Positions 27,679 through 35,670 of a stretch of DNA of 64,000 nucleotides are shown one piece after another. Both the position numbers and the translations under genes were made by a program. How positions within the stretch are numbered: position 1 is the first letter of the stretch; every line of letters starts with the position of its first letter. Under the pieces are notes generated by a model. That model searched no databases. It was given only the letters and a program-made list of their open reading frames with translations, and was not told the origin of the DNA. The DNA comes from Polaromonas sp. JS666 (GTDB lineage: Bacteria; Pseudomonadota; Gammaproteobacteria; Burkholderiales; Burkholderiaceae_C), in assembly GCF_900103405.1 (NCBI RefSeq), contig NZ_FNHX01000005.1, positions 2,845 to 66,844 on the forward strand. Reading direction: 5' to 3'.

Positions 27679-28989
27679 ATGGCCCAAGTCATCAATACCA
27701 ACTCGCTTTCCCTGCTCACGCAGAACAACCTCAACAAGTCGCAGTCCTCGCTGAACACGGCCATCCAGCGCCTGTCCTCCGGCCTGCGCATCAACAGCGC
27801 CAAGGACGACGCGGCCGGCCAGGCCATCGCCAACCGCTTCACGGCCAACATCAAGGGCCTGGCTGTCGCGCAGCGCAATGCCAACGACGGCATCTCGCTG
27901 GCGCAGACGACTGAAGGCGCGTTGACCGAAATCAACAGCAACCTGCAGCGCATCCGCGAACTGGCCGTGCAGTCGGCCAACGGTTCCAACTCGGTGGCCG
28001 ACAAGGCCTCGATCCAGGCTGAAATCACCCAGCGCCTGGAAGAAATCGACCGCACCTCGGCACAGACCGACTTCAACGGCGTGAAAGTGCTGGCCGCCAA
28101 CAACAAGCTGAGCATCCAGGTCGGCGCGAACGACGGCGAAACCATCGACATCAACCTCAAGCAGATCGACTCCGCCAGCCTCAAGATGACCGGCTTCTCG
28201 GTCGCCAGCAACGCGCTGCCCGTCAGCGCCGCCTACCTCACGGTCGATCCAGGCGTCGGCGCACCCGTTGCCACCGACCTGAGCGCCGTTGCCACGTCGC
28301 TGACCGCAGCCACCGGCGCCACGGTCAACGCTTCCGACCTGTCCCTGCACAATGTGCTGACCGCAGGCGGCGCCCCCACGGCAACCTGGGTGGTGAAGAG
28401 CGGTGACGACTTCTACGCGGCTTCCGTGGCTCCCGCCACCGGCGCTGTGACGCTGAACACGGCCACGGTTGATTTCACCGATCCCGCCAACGGCGTCGCG
28501 GCCGCCGTGACCCTGACGACCCAGCCCGTCAAGGTCGGCACCGACGCTGCCGGCACTGTGACCGCCTTCGTCTCCATCCAGGGCAAGAACTACGGCCTGG
28601 CCGGCATCCAGGCCGCGCTGACCGACACCGCCGCCGCCGGCAGCAACACGGTTGACGGCACCGACATCGTCCTGAGCGGCGCAACGCCCACGACCGAATT
28701 CGCGGGCGCCGCCACCGGCAACGCGCTCAAGAAGATCGACGCCGCCCTGAAAGTGGTGGACGACCTGCGCGGTTCGCTGGGTGCGGTGCAAAACCGTTTT
28801 GACTCGGTGATCTCCAACCTGGGCACCACGGTGACCAACCTGTCTTCCTCGCGCTCGCGCATCGAAGACGCGGATTACGCGACCGAAGTGTCCAACATGA
28901 CGCGCGCCAACATCCTGCAACAGGCCGGTACCTCTGTTTTGGCCCAGGCCAACCAGACGACCCAGGGCGTTCTGTCCCTGCTGCGTTAA
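27679..28989 (+). CDS. fliC: Flagellin FliC
   Basis: Filament subunit of 436 residues. The conserved N-terminal D0/D1 part (MAQVINTNSLSLLTQNNLNK and RLSSGLRINSAKDDAAGQAI) and C-terminal part (RIEDADYATEVSNMTRANIL and QGVLSLLR) flank a short variable centre (about 180-345) rich in Ala and Thr. Only one flagellin gene is in the window. CAGGAG precedes ATG 27679. Confidence 0.98.
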   Translation: MAQVINTNSLSLLTQNNLNKSQSSLNTAIQRLSSGLRINSAKDDAAGQAIANRFTANIKGLAVAQRNANDGISLAQTTEGALTEINSNLQRIRELAVQSANGSNSVADKASIQAEITQRLEEIDRTSAQTDFNGVKVLAANNKLSIQVGANDGETIDINLKQIDSASLKMTGFSVASNALPVSAAYLTVDPGVGAPVATDLSAVATSLTAATGATVNASDLSLHNVLTAGGAPTATWVVKSGDDFYAASVAPATGAVTLNTATVDFTDPANGVAAAVTLTTQPVKVGTDAAGTVTAFVSIQGKNYGLAGIQAALTDTAAAGSNTVDGTDIVLSGATPTTEFAGAATGNALKKIDAALKVVDDLRGSLGAVQNRFDSVISNLGTTVTNLSSSRSRIEDADYATEVSNMTRANILQQAGTSVLAQANQTTQGVLSLLR

Positions 28990-28998
28990 TCGCGCAAG

Positions 28999-29022
28999 GC
29001 GCGCCTTCTTCGGAAGGCGCGT
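28999..29022 (+). terminator. GC-rich hairpin with UUCG loop just after fliC
   Basis: GCGCGCCTTC and GAAGGCGCGT close on a TTCG tetraloop, giving a 10-bp stem with one G-T pair, starting 10 bases after the fliC stop. UUCG closed by C-G is an exceptionally stable loop. No U-tract follows, so it may protect the fliC message 3' end rather than terminate. Confidence 0.6.
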
Positions 29023-29039
29023 CCTCGCCGTGTGCAAGC

Positions 29040-29059
29040 CAGGCGGCTTTGGCCGCCTG
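29040..29059 (+). repeat. Second hairpin downstream of fliC
   Basis: CAGGCGGC (29040-29047), loop TTTG, then GCCGCCTG (29052-29059): a perfect 8-bp stem with a 4-base loop. It is the middle of three consecutive stem-loops between fliC and flaG. Confidence 0.55.
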
Positions 29060-29060
29060 C

Positions 29061-29108
29061 GCTACGCACTCCCGCTTGGGGCGCCAGGCGGGAGTGCCTA
29101 GCGATTTT
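29061..29108 (+). terminator. Intrinsic terminator between fliC and flaG
   Basis: A long stem made of GCACTCCCGC (29066-29075) and GCGGGAGTGC (29088-29097), extended by GCTA and TAGC past one C-C mismatch, loop of 12, followed by GATTTT (29103-29108). This is the most terminator-like of the three hairpins after fliC. flaG would then be transcribed from leaky readthrough. Confidence 0.7.
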
Positions 29109-29124
29109 CCGAGGAGAACCCCGC

Positions 29125-29478
29125 ATGACGATTTCCGCCAATGCCGCCACGACCGCGACGGCCGCTGCGTGGCGCGATGCCGCGCCGCAGCCCGCCCTTT
29201 CAGCCCGCGCCGGCGCGGCCCGCGAGCTGCCGGCCGAAACGCTGCCCAAGGCGGAGCCCGAGCGCGAACGCAGCGCGCTGGCCGAGATCAACGAGTCCTT
29301 GCGGATGTCCTCCATCGGCGTGCAGTTCGAGTTCGACAAGGAGGCCGACACCATGGTCGTCAAGGTGGTCGACGTGGAAAGCGGCGAGCTGATCCGGCAG
29401 ATGCCTTCGGAAGAGGTGGTGCGGATTTCGCGCGCGCTCGGCAAGCTGCAGGGCCTGCTCGTCCATCAAGCTGTTTGA
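29125..29478 (+). CDS. flaG: FlaG family protein
   Basis: Small cytoplasmic protein that in several bacteria affects filament length. It has 117 residues from ATG 29125, preceded by GAGGAG (29111-29116). The C-terminal FlaG domain is clear: QFEFDKEADTMVVKVVDVES and GELIRQMPSEEVVRIS. The N-terminal half is Ala-rich and disordered in appearance. A frame reading in from 29032 crosses the terminator and is not used. Confidence 0.9.
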   Translation: MTISANAATTATAAAWRDAAPQPALSARAGAARELPAETLPKAEPERERSALAEINESLRMSSIGVQFEFDKEADTMVVKVVDVESGELIRQMPSEEVVRISRALGKLQGLLVHQAV

Positions 29479-29524
29479 GGCGGCGCCTGGTCCAGGAATA
29501 TTCGGGAACATTGAGGAGTTATAG

Positions 29525-30964
29525 ATGGCATCGATTTCAAGCCTGGGCGTCGGGTCCAACCTGAACCTGAACGACCTGCTCACCGACCTCACCAAGGCGG
29601 AAAGCCAGCCGCTGGTGCTGTTGCAAAAGCAGCAGATCAGCTACACCGCGAAGCTGTCGGCCTACGGCACGCTCAAGAACGCGCTCAGCACCCTGCAGAC
29701 GGCGGCGGCCAAGCTGTCCGACGCCAATTTGTTCCAGGGCATCAAGACCACTTCCAGCGCCAGCGACGTGCTCTCGGCCACGGGCCAGGCATCGGCCACG
29801 GCGGGCATTTACACGGTGGACGTGAGCCGGCTGGCCAGCGCGCAGTCGCTGGCCGCGGCCGGTGTGTCCAGCACCAAGGCCGCGGTGGGCAAGGGCACCG
29901 TCACCATTGATTTCGGCACCATCTCGGGCGGAAGCTTCAGCGACGCCACCGGCACCTACAGCGGCGCGAGCTTCACGCCGGATGCCGCGCGCGCCGCGAA
30001 GTCCATCGTGATCGACGACAGCAACAACTCGCTGGAGGGCTTGCGCGACGCGATCAACAAGAGCACCGACATCGGCGTGACGGCCAGCATCGTCAATGAC
30101 GGCGGCGCCTCGCCCTACCGCCTGGTGCTGACCTCCAAGGAAACCGGCGAGGCTTCGAGCATGCGCATTTCCGTGGCCGGCGACGCCAGCCTGCAAGGCC
30201 TGCTCAAGCACGACGCATCGGGCGCGCAGGCCCTGCGGCAGACGGCGGCGGCCGGCAATGCGGCGCTCAAGGTCAACGGCATCCCGGTGACCTCCAAGAC
30301 CAACACGGTGGTCGACGCCGCGCCCGGCGTGACCATGACGCTGGCGAAAACCGGCACCAGCACCTTGACGGTGAGCCGCGACACCTCGGCAGTGGAGGCG
30401 GCCATCAACGGTTTCGTCACGGCCTACAACAGCCTGCAGAGCACGGCGGCGCAGCTGACCAAATACGACACCGAAAAGCAGACCGGCGCGGCCCTGGTCG
30501 GCGACTCGACGCTGCGCACCATACAGACGCGCATACGCGCGGCGCTCAACACGCCGCAGGCCGGCGAGCTCAAGGTGCTGTCGCGGGTCGGCGTGAGCTT
30601 CCAGAAGGACGGCACCCTGGCCTTCGACGCGTCCAAACTCAAGGCCGCGTTCGCGGACAAGCAGGGCGCGGTGGCCGAGCTGTTCGCCGGCAACGGAACA
30701 AGCGGCGGCATCGGCAAGCAGGTCTCTTCGCTGCTGGACGGCTTCACCAGCAGCACCGGCATGATCAGCGCGGCCGCGACCGGCGTGGAGACCACGCTGA
30801 AGTCGCTGGACAGCCAGTACGCCGCGACCCAGAGCCGGGTGGACGCGACGATCGCTCGCTACAAGGCGCAGTTCACCCAGCTGGACCTGCTGGTCTCGCG
30901 CATGAACTCCACCGCCAACTACCTCACGCAGCAGTTCGCCAACATGAGCTCGAGCAAGAAATAA
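29525..30964 (+). CDS. fliD: Flagellar filament cap protein FliD (HAP2)
   Basis: Pentameric cap that folds incoming flagellin at the filament tip. It has 479 residues: an N-terminal HAP2 coiled coil (LNDLLTDLTKAESQPLVLLQ), a flagellin IN-type central part and a C-terminal HAP2 domain (YNSLQSTAAQLTKYDTEKQT and LTQQFANMSS). GAGGAG precedes ATG 29525. The next genes are its usual partners fliS and fliT. Confidence 0.96.
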   Translation: MASISSLGVGSNLNLNDLLTDLTKAESQPLVLLQKQQISYTAKLSAYGTLKNALSTLQTAAAKLSDANLFQGIKTTSSASDVLSATGQASATAGIYTVDVSRLASAQSLAAAGVSSTKAAVGKGTVTIDFGTISGGSFSDATGTYSGASFTPDAARAAKSIVIDDSNNSLEGLRDAINKSTDIGVTASIVNDGGASPYRLVLTSKETGEASSMRISVAGDASLQGLLKHDASGAQALRQTAAAGNAALKVNGIPVTSKTNTVVDAAPGVTMTLAKTGTSTLTVSRDTSAVEAAINGFVTAYNSLQSTAAQLTKYDTEKQTGAALVGDSTLRTIQTRIRAALNTPQAGELKVLSRVGVSFQKDGTLAFDASKLKAAFADKQGAVAELFAGNGTSGGIGKQVSSLLDGFTSSTGMISAAATGVETTLKSLDSQYAATQSRVDATIARYKAQFTQLDLLVSRMNSTANYLTQQFANMSSSKK

Positions 30965-30989
30965 GCAAGCCGGCCGGTCGCCATTCACC

Positions 30990-31475
30990 ATGCACACCCA
31001 ACCCCACACACAACCTTTTACCTACCACCCGGGCGCCCATGCCTATGCCAAGGTCGGCACCGAAAGCGCGGCCATGAGCGCCTCGCCGCACCAGCTGATC
31101 ACCATGCTGTTCGACGGCGCCAAGACGGCCATCGCGATGGCGCGCCACCACATGGCGAACAAGGACATCAGCGCCAAGGGCCAGGCGATTTCCAAGGCCA
31201 TCAACATCGTCGACAACGGCCTGAAGGCCAGCCTGGACGCGGACGCCGCGGGCGCGGCCGGCGCCCAGCTGGTGGCGGACCTGTCGGCGTTTTACGCTTA
31301 CGTCACGCAGCGCCTGCTGTACGCCAACCTGCGCAACGACCCGGCGCTGCTGGACGAGGCCGACCGGCTGTTGGACAGCGTGAGCTCGGCCTGGCGCGAG
31401 ATCGATCCGCAGCGGCCGCGGCCGCTTCAGGTGCCGGCCGCGCCCGCGGTGTCGCGTTTTTCCACGGGGGCTTGA
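30990..31475 (+). CDS. fliS: Flagellin export chaperone FliS
   Basis: Binds FliC and stops its early polymerisation. It has 161 residues. The FliS core is at about 15-125 (MSASPHQLITMLFDGAKTAI and SAFYAYVTQRLLYANLRNDP), longer than typical (about 130) because of an N-terminal extension and a Pro/Ala tail. It lies 25 bases after fliD and three before fliT. Confidence 0.95.
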   Translation: MHTQPHTQPFTYHPGAHAYAKVGTESAAMSASPHQLITMLFDGAKTAIAMARHHMANKDISAKGQAISKAINIVDNGLKASLDADAAGAAGAQLVADLSAFYAYVTQRLLYANLRNDPALLDEADRLLDSVSSAWREIDPQRPRPLQVPAAPAVSRFSTGA

Positions 31476-31478
31476 GGC

Positions 31479-31826
31479 ATGGGATCACAAAGTGAAGTGA
31501 TGCACTGCTACGAGCAGATCGCCCCGCTGACCGAGCGCATGCTGGTGCTGGCGCGCGCCAAGCAGTGGGGCGAGCTGCCCCGGCTGGAAGGGCAGTGCAG
31601 CAGCATGGTGGAGCGCCTGAAGGACATAGAGCCGCTGAGCACGCTGGACGAGGCGCAGTCGGCGCGCAAGTATGTGCTGCTGGGCCGCATCAGCGCCAAC
31701 TCGAGTGAGATCGTCGGCATGATCATGCCCCAGCTGTCCAAGCTGGTCGGCGTCATGAAAAGCCTGGACCGGCAGCGCAGCCTGCACAAGGCTTACGGCC
31801 AGCCGGACGACGCCTACCTGCCATGA
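31479..31826 (+). CDS. fliT: Flagellar export chaperone FliT
   Basis: Chaperone for FliD; in enterobacteria it also inhibits FlhDC. It has 115 helical residues with SEVMHCYEQIAPLTERMLVL and AKQWGELPRLEGQCSSMVER. Sequence conservation in FliT is low, so the call rests mainly on size, helix content and position after fliS. It ends with a four-base overlap (ATGA) with the next gene. Confidence 0.86.
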   Translation: MGSQSEVMHCYEQIAPLTERMLVLARAKQWGELPRLEGQCSSMVERLKDIEPLSTLDEAQSARKYVLLGRISANSSEIVGMIMPQLSKLVGVMKSLDRQRSLHKAYGQPDDAYLP

Positions 31827-33151
31827 GCGGCGTGACGCCTCTGGTGGATACCTTGCTGGCCACGCGGCTGGGGCAGCGCGTGGACCTGGTACCGCTGAAG
31901 GCGCAGGCTGAAATCGCCGGCCCGGGCGCCGTGGCGAATGTGCAGAAGGTGGACAACGACATCCGCCTGCCTTCGCGCGAGGCATTGCAGCGCGAGCTGG
32001 GCGTGGGCCTCTTCGGCCTCTGTGGCCGTGACGGCGTTCCGGCAAGCCTGGCCCCTGTCAGGGTGGAAGGCGCCGTCACCTTGAGCGCCGCCGCGCGCAC
32101 GGTCAGCGCGCTGCTGGAGGTCCCGCCGGGCAGCACGCCCGCCGTGCGCGGCCAGGCGGCGCTGCAAGCCGACGTGCGAGCCTCCGCGGTGCCGTTGCTG
32201 GCGGCCGCCCTGGCGCGCACGGTGGCCGAATCCGGCCTTTTTTACGAATCGCATTTGCAGCAATTCACAGCCGGCCAGCGCACGCTGGCGCAGCTGGCGC
32301 GCGAGCCGCAGGCCGGCCTGGCCTTGCCGGCCGCCGCGCAGCCGCCGGATGTGAGCCCTCCCTTGCCGCCTGGCGCTGCCGGTTCGACGCTTGTTTCTCT
32401 TGCGCTGCTGCTGGAGGGAATGGCGGCGCTGCCGTCCGTTCCACCTGCTCCATCCGCTGTGACTGAGGCCGGGCCGCTGCCGCAAACGCCGGAGATCCCG
32501 GAGGTGCCGGAAAAACCGGAAGCGGCCGCGCCTTCATTGGCCGCGCCCCTGGGCAAAGCCGGCCCGCCCGTGACCTACGGACCCGGCGGCCTGCCGGAGC
32601 CAGCACCAGCCAGCCCGCACGATTTTTCACTGCCCGATGCCGACCTGCCTGTTTCCAGCGCCGCGCCGGCGGACAGCGCGCGCGCCGGCCACCCCGCGGC
32701 GGCGATACACCCCGAAGCCCTGGGCCTGGTGCGCCAGCAGCTCGACATGCTGGCGCAGCCGGTGTTCCGCTGGAGCGGCGAGGGCTGGCCCGGCGTTCCC
32801 ATGGACTGGGAGATATGCCAGGAACGCCAGGAGCCCGAACCAGGCCGCGAGCGCCAGGCCGGCGAGGGCGGCGTGGGAACGGCGCCCGCCGCCTGGGTCA
32901 CCCGCATGACGCTGCGGCTGCCCCGGCTGGGAACGCTGGACGTGCGACTGGGGCTCAGCGGCACGGCGCTGCAGCTGCGCCTGGACGCCTCTCGGGACGG
33001 CACGGCGGCCGTGCTGAACCAGGCCGGCGACCAGCTGTCGCAGCGCCTGCAAAGCGTGGGGCTGGCGCTGACGGATTTGCGCATAGGCGGCGCAGCTGGT
33101 ATCGCCGATCCCGCAGATTCGGCGGATTCAGGGGGAAATGGCAATGCCTGA
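31823..33151 (+). CDS. Second FliK-like hook-length control domain protein
   Basis: The protein has 442 residues. The C-terminal part (about 330-430) is a Flg_hook-type domain: MTLRLPRLGTLDVRLGLSGT and AVLNQAGDQLSQRLQSVGLA. The N-terminal part has one folded-looking block (VRASAVPLLAAALARTVAES and SHLQQFTAGQRTLAQLA), then a long Pro/Ala linker. It overlaps fliT at ATGA and its 3' end overlaps the FlhB-like gene by eight bases. Related proteins after fliT occur in other Burkholderiales. Its role relative to the classical FliK at 20103 is unknown. Confidence 0.82.
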   Translation: MSGVTPLVDTLLATRLGQRVDLVPLKAQAEIAGPGAVANVQKVDNDIRLPSREALQRELGVGLFGLCGRDGVPASLAPVRVEGAVTLSAAARTVSALLEVPPGSTPAVRGQAALQADVRASAVPLLAAALARTVAESGLFYESHLQQFTAGQRTLAQLAREPQAGLALPAAAQPPDVSPPLPPGAAGSTLVSLALLLEGMAALPSVPPAPSAVTEAGPLPQTPEIPEVPEKPEAAAPSLAAPLGKAGPPVTYGPGGLPEPAPASPHDFSLPDADLPVSSAAPADSARAGHPAAAIHPEALGLVRQQLDMLAQPVFRWSGEGWPGVPMDWEICQERQEPEPGRERQAGEGGVGTAPAAWVTRMTLRLPRLGTLDVRLGLSGTALQLRLDASRDGTAAVLNQAGDQLSQRLQSVGLALTDLRIGGAAGIADPADSADSGGNGNA

Positions 33152-33461
33152 CAGGTCGTCTGACGACAGGGAAGCCGGCCGGGGCGGCAGCCCGCAAGGC
33201 CCCCGCGCCGAAGCCGTGGCGCTGTCCCTGGGCGCCGCCGGCGAGGCGCCAACCGTGGTGGCCAAGGGTTATGGGGCGGTCGCCGAGGCCATTGTCCAGC
33301 GCGCAAAAGACAGCGGACTCTATGTTCACGCCTCCCTGGAATTGGTGAAATTGTTAATGCATGTAGATCTGGACAGCAGAATTCCGCCAAATTTGTACCT
33401 CGCTGTTGCAGAAATGCTCACATGGGTCCATCAATTAGAAAATGAAGAAACGAATACTTAA
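33144..33461 (+). CDS. Free-standing FlhB C-terminal domain-like protein
   Basis: The protein has 105 residues matching the part of FlhB that follows the autocleavage site: PTVVAKGYGAVAEAIVQRAK, then IPPNLYLAVAEMLTWVHQLE. The NPTH cleavage motif and all membrane helices are absent. ATG 33144 has AGGGGGAA at good distance; ATG 33138 lies on top of that site. It is coupled to the FliK-like gene just upstream, which is telling because FliK acts on the FlhB C-terminal domain in the export switch. Confidence 0.85.
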   Translation: MPDRSSDDREAGRGGSPQGPRAEAVALSLGAAGEAPTVVAKGYGAVAEAIVQRAKDSGLYVHASLELVKLLMHVDLDSRIPPNLYLAVAEMLTWVHQLENEETNT

Positions 33462-33738
33462 ACATTATTCAGTCGATTTTCTATCCATCTGAAATACCCA
33501 TATTTTCATTAAATTCTTCGGTTCATTACTAAATTTTCCTGTTTTATCGCTTAAATGTTACTTAATTGATAAATTTGATTTGTTCATGTAATTGTCAATT
33601 TAATGTGTTAAAAATTGCAATTGAGGGGAAGTCGTACGACAAGCCGCTCAATCAATCTGTGACAGGTGACGAAATTGACTGTGATGGATGACTCGTTCAC
33701 CGCTCTACATGCAAATTTTGAAAGAACAGGAACGCAAC
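33462..33738 (+). promoter_or_regulatory. AT-rich flhDC leader and promoter region
   Basis: A 277-base stretch, strongly A/T-rich from about 33470 to 33620, unlike anything else in the flagellar cluster. It ends at the flhD start and must carry control of the master regulator. Candidate -35 elements are TTGATA near 33566 and TTGTCA near 33593, but none has a clean -10 at 17 bases. TGTGA half-sites at 33658 and 33681 lack a partner for a CRP-type operator. Confidence 0.55.
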
Positions 33739-34056
33739 GTGATTGACACTGGTACCGCCAACGACATTGGCGATTTGAATTTGGCCTACCTGCTGCTCGC
33801 AAAGCGGCTGGTGACGGAAGACATTGCGCTGGCGATGTACCGGCTCGGCATGAGCCGGGAGCTGGCTGACCTGCTGGGCAGCCTGTCGCTTTCCCAGATT
33901 GTGAAATTGGCGGGCTCCAGCCTGCTGCTCTGCCGTTTCCGCTTCGACGACCATCCCATGCTGTCGGCGCTGACCCTGGAAGGCAAGAACCCGGCGCTGC
34001 AGCAGGCGCATGCCGCGATCCTGTTGTCAGGCCAGCAGCTTGAGGCGGTCCGGTGA
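33739..34056 (+). CDS. flhD: Flagellar master regulator subunit FlhD
   Basis: With FlhC forms the D4C2 activator of class 2 flagellar genes. The GTG at 33739 gives 105 residues and is six bases after CAGGAA (33728-33732); the N-terminal length before DLNLAYLLLAKRL then matches enterobacterial FlhD. ATG 33688 and 33709 in the same frame have no ribosome site. Core motifs are YRLGMSRELADLLGSLSLSQ and LLLCRFRFDDH. Confidence 0.9.
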   Translation: MIDTGTANDIGDLNLAYLLLAKRLVTEDIALAMYRLGMSRELADLLGSLSLSQIVKLAGSSLLLCRFRFDDHPMLSALTLEGKNPALQQAHAAILLSGQQLEAVR

Positions 34057-34101
34057 TGTCCCGCGTTTCGGCCTCGAGCCGCTCCTTGCCCGGAAATCGC
34101 C

Positions 34102-34731
34102 ATGGCCGGTAAAAGCGTCATCGTGGAGGCCAGGGAAATCCACCTGGCCATGGACCTGATCAAGCTGGGCGCCCGCCTGCAGTTCCTGGAGGCCGAAACC
34201 AGCCTGAGCCGGGACCGGCTGATCAAGCTCTACAAGGAGCTCAAGGGGACCTCCCCGCCCAAGGGCCTGCTGCCCTTTTCGACGGACTGGTTCATGACCT
34301 GGCTGTCCAACATCCACTCGTCGATGTTCTACAACATCTACCGCTTCATGGTGGTCCACGGCGGCTGCACCCGCATCAACGCCATCATCAAAAGCTACCG
34401 CCTGTACATCGAGCAGGTGCAGCAGCAGGGCGGCGAGCCGGTGCTGGACTTCACGCGGGCCTGGACGCTGGTGCGTTTTTTCGACAGCGACATGCTGCAG
34501 CTGAGCACCTGCACGCGCTGCACGGGCCTGTTTGTCGCCCATGCCCATGACTCGCAGAGCAACTATGTGTGCGTGCTGTGCCGCCCGCCCTCGCGCGCCG
34601 GCAAGACCCGCCCCTCGGGCGCCAAGCGCGACGAGGCCGAAGGCGGCAGCCCCGCGGCCGCCGGCGGAACGCCCGCGATCTCCTCGTCGCAGTGGCTTGC
34701 CAATGTGATGAACAGCTCGCGCACCGCCTGA
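34102..34731 (+). CDS. flhC: Flagellar master regulator subunit FlhC
   Basis: DNA-binding partner of FlhD. It has 209 residues, slightly longer than the enterobacterial protein. The four zinc cysteines are present as CTRC (137, 140) and CVLC (157, 160), at the same positions as in E. coli FlhC. The SWF-type block [20 protein letters not shown] is conserved. The C-terminal 45 residues are a low-complexity extension. The ribosome site is weak (CGGAAA). Confidence 0.96.
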   Translation: MAGKSVIVEAREIHLAMDLIKLGARLQFLEAETSLSRDRLIKLYKELKGTSPPKGLLPFSTDWFMTWLSNIHSSMFYNIYRFMVVHGGCTRINAIIKSYRLYIEQVQQQGGEPVLDFTRAWTLVRFFDSDMLQLSTCTRCTGLFVAHAHDSQSNYVCVLCRPPSRAGKTRPSGAKRDEAEGGSPAAAGGTPAISSSQWLANVMNSSRTA

Positions 34732-34773
34732 GGGCGGGGCAGCTTTCTTTTTACCGATCCGCTGGAGAACCCC

Positions 34774-35637
34774 ATGCTTGTCATCATCGGCTACCTCGTC
34801 GTCGTCGCCTCCGTGTTTGGCGGCTACGCCATGATGGGCGGGCATTTCGGGGTGCTGTACCAGCCGCTGGAGTTGCTCATCATCGGCGGGGCCGCCGTGG
34901 GCGCCTTCGTCGCGGGCAACGACGGCCGCACCATACGCGCCACCCTGAAAGAGCTGCCCAAGCTGCTGGCCAGCTCGAAAAAACACGACAAGGCGCTCTA
35001 CATGGAGCTGCTGGCCCTGCTGTACGTGCTGCTGTCCAAGGGCCGCAAGGACGGCATGATGGCGCTGGAGTCCGAGATCGACGACCCGCACAACAGCCCG
35101 CTGTTCGCGCCCTACACCGTGATCCTGGGCGACGCGCGGGTGCTGGAGTTCCTGACCGACTACCTGCGCCTGATCGTGAGCGGCAACACCGACCCCTTCG
35201 AGATCGAGCAGCTCATGGAGCACGAACTCGAAACCTACAAGCATGAGGCGGAGGTCCCCGCCCACAGCCTGGCGCGCGTGGGCGACGCGCTGCCGGCCCT
35301 GGGCATCGTGGCGGCCGTGCTGGGCGTGGTGCATGCGCTGGCCTCGGCCGACCTGCCGCCGGCCGAGATGGGCCAGCTGATCGCGCACGCCATGGTCGGC
35401 ACTTTCCTGGGCATCCTGCTGGCCTACGGCTTTGTGTCGCCGCTGGCCACGCTGATAGAGCACAAGGTGGCGGAGTCGCTCAAGGCCTACCAGTGCATCA
35501 AGGTCACGCTGATGGCCAGCCTCAACGGCTATGCGCCGCAGCTCGCGGTGGAGTTCGGCCGCAAGATTTTGTACTCGACCGAGCGGCCGTCCTTCACCGA
35601 GCTGGACGGCCATGTGCGCGAGGTCAAGGCGCGCTGA
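34774..35637 (+). CDS. motA: Flagellar motor stator protein MotA
   Basis: Proton-channel subunit of the stator. It has 287 residues with four membrane helices and a cytoplasmic loop that carries the charged residues that act on FliG (SKGRKDGMMALE). The last two helices (LGIVAAVLGVVHALASADLP and GTFLGILLAYGFVSPLATLI) hold the conserved Pro/Thr channel region. TGGAGAA precedes ATG 34774. Proton-type assignment follows from MotA family resemblance and is not proven. Confidence 0.97.
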   Translation: MLVIIGYLVVVASVFGGYAMMGGHFGVLYQPLELLIIGGAAVGAFVAGNDGRTIRATLKELPKLLASSKKHDKALYMELLALLYVLLSKGRKDGMMALESEIDDPHNSPLFAPYTVILGDARVLEFLTDYLRLIVSGNTDPFEIEQLMEHELETYKHEAEVPAHSLARVGDALPALGIVAAVLGVVHALASADLPPAEMGQLIAHAMVGTFLGILLAYGFVSPLATLIEHKVAESLKAYQCIKVTLMASLNGYAPQLAVEFGRKILYSTERPSFTELDGHVREVKAR

Positions 35638-35670
35638 GGCGGCTGGCCAACGCAACCCGGCGACATTTCC

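Noticed and set aside
29032..29124. Longer FlaG with 31 extra N-terminal residues
   Set aside because: The extra part lies across three hairpins including a terminator; ATG 29125 has a strong GAGGAG site.
33650..33690. CRP-type operator before flhD
   Set aside because: Only TGTGA half-sites are present; no TCACA partner at the right spacing.
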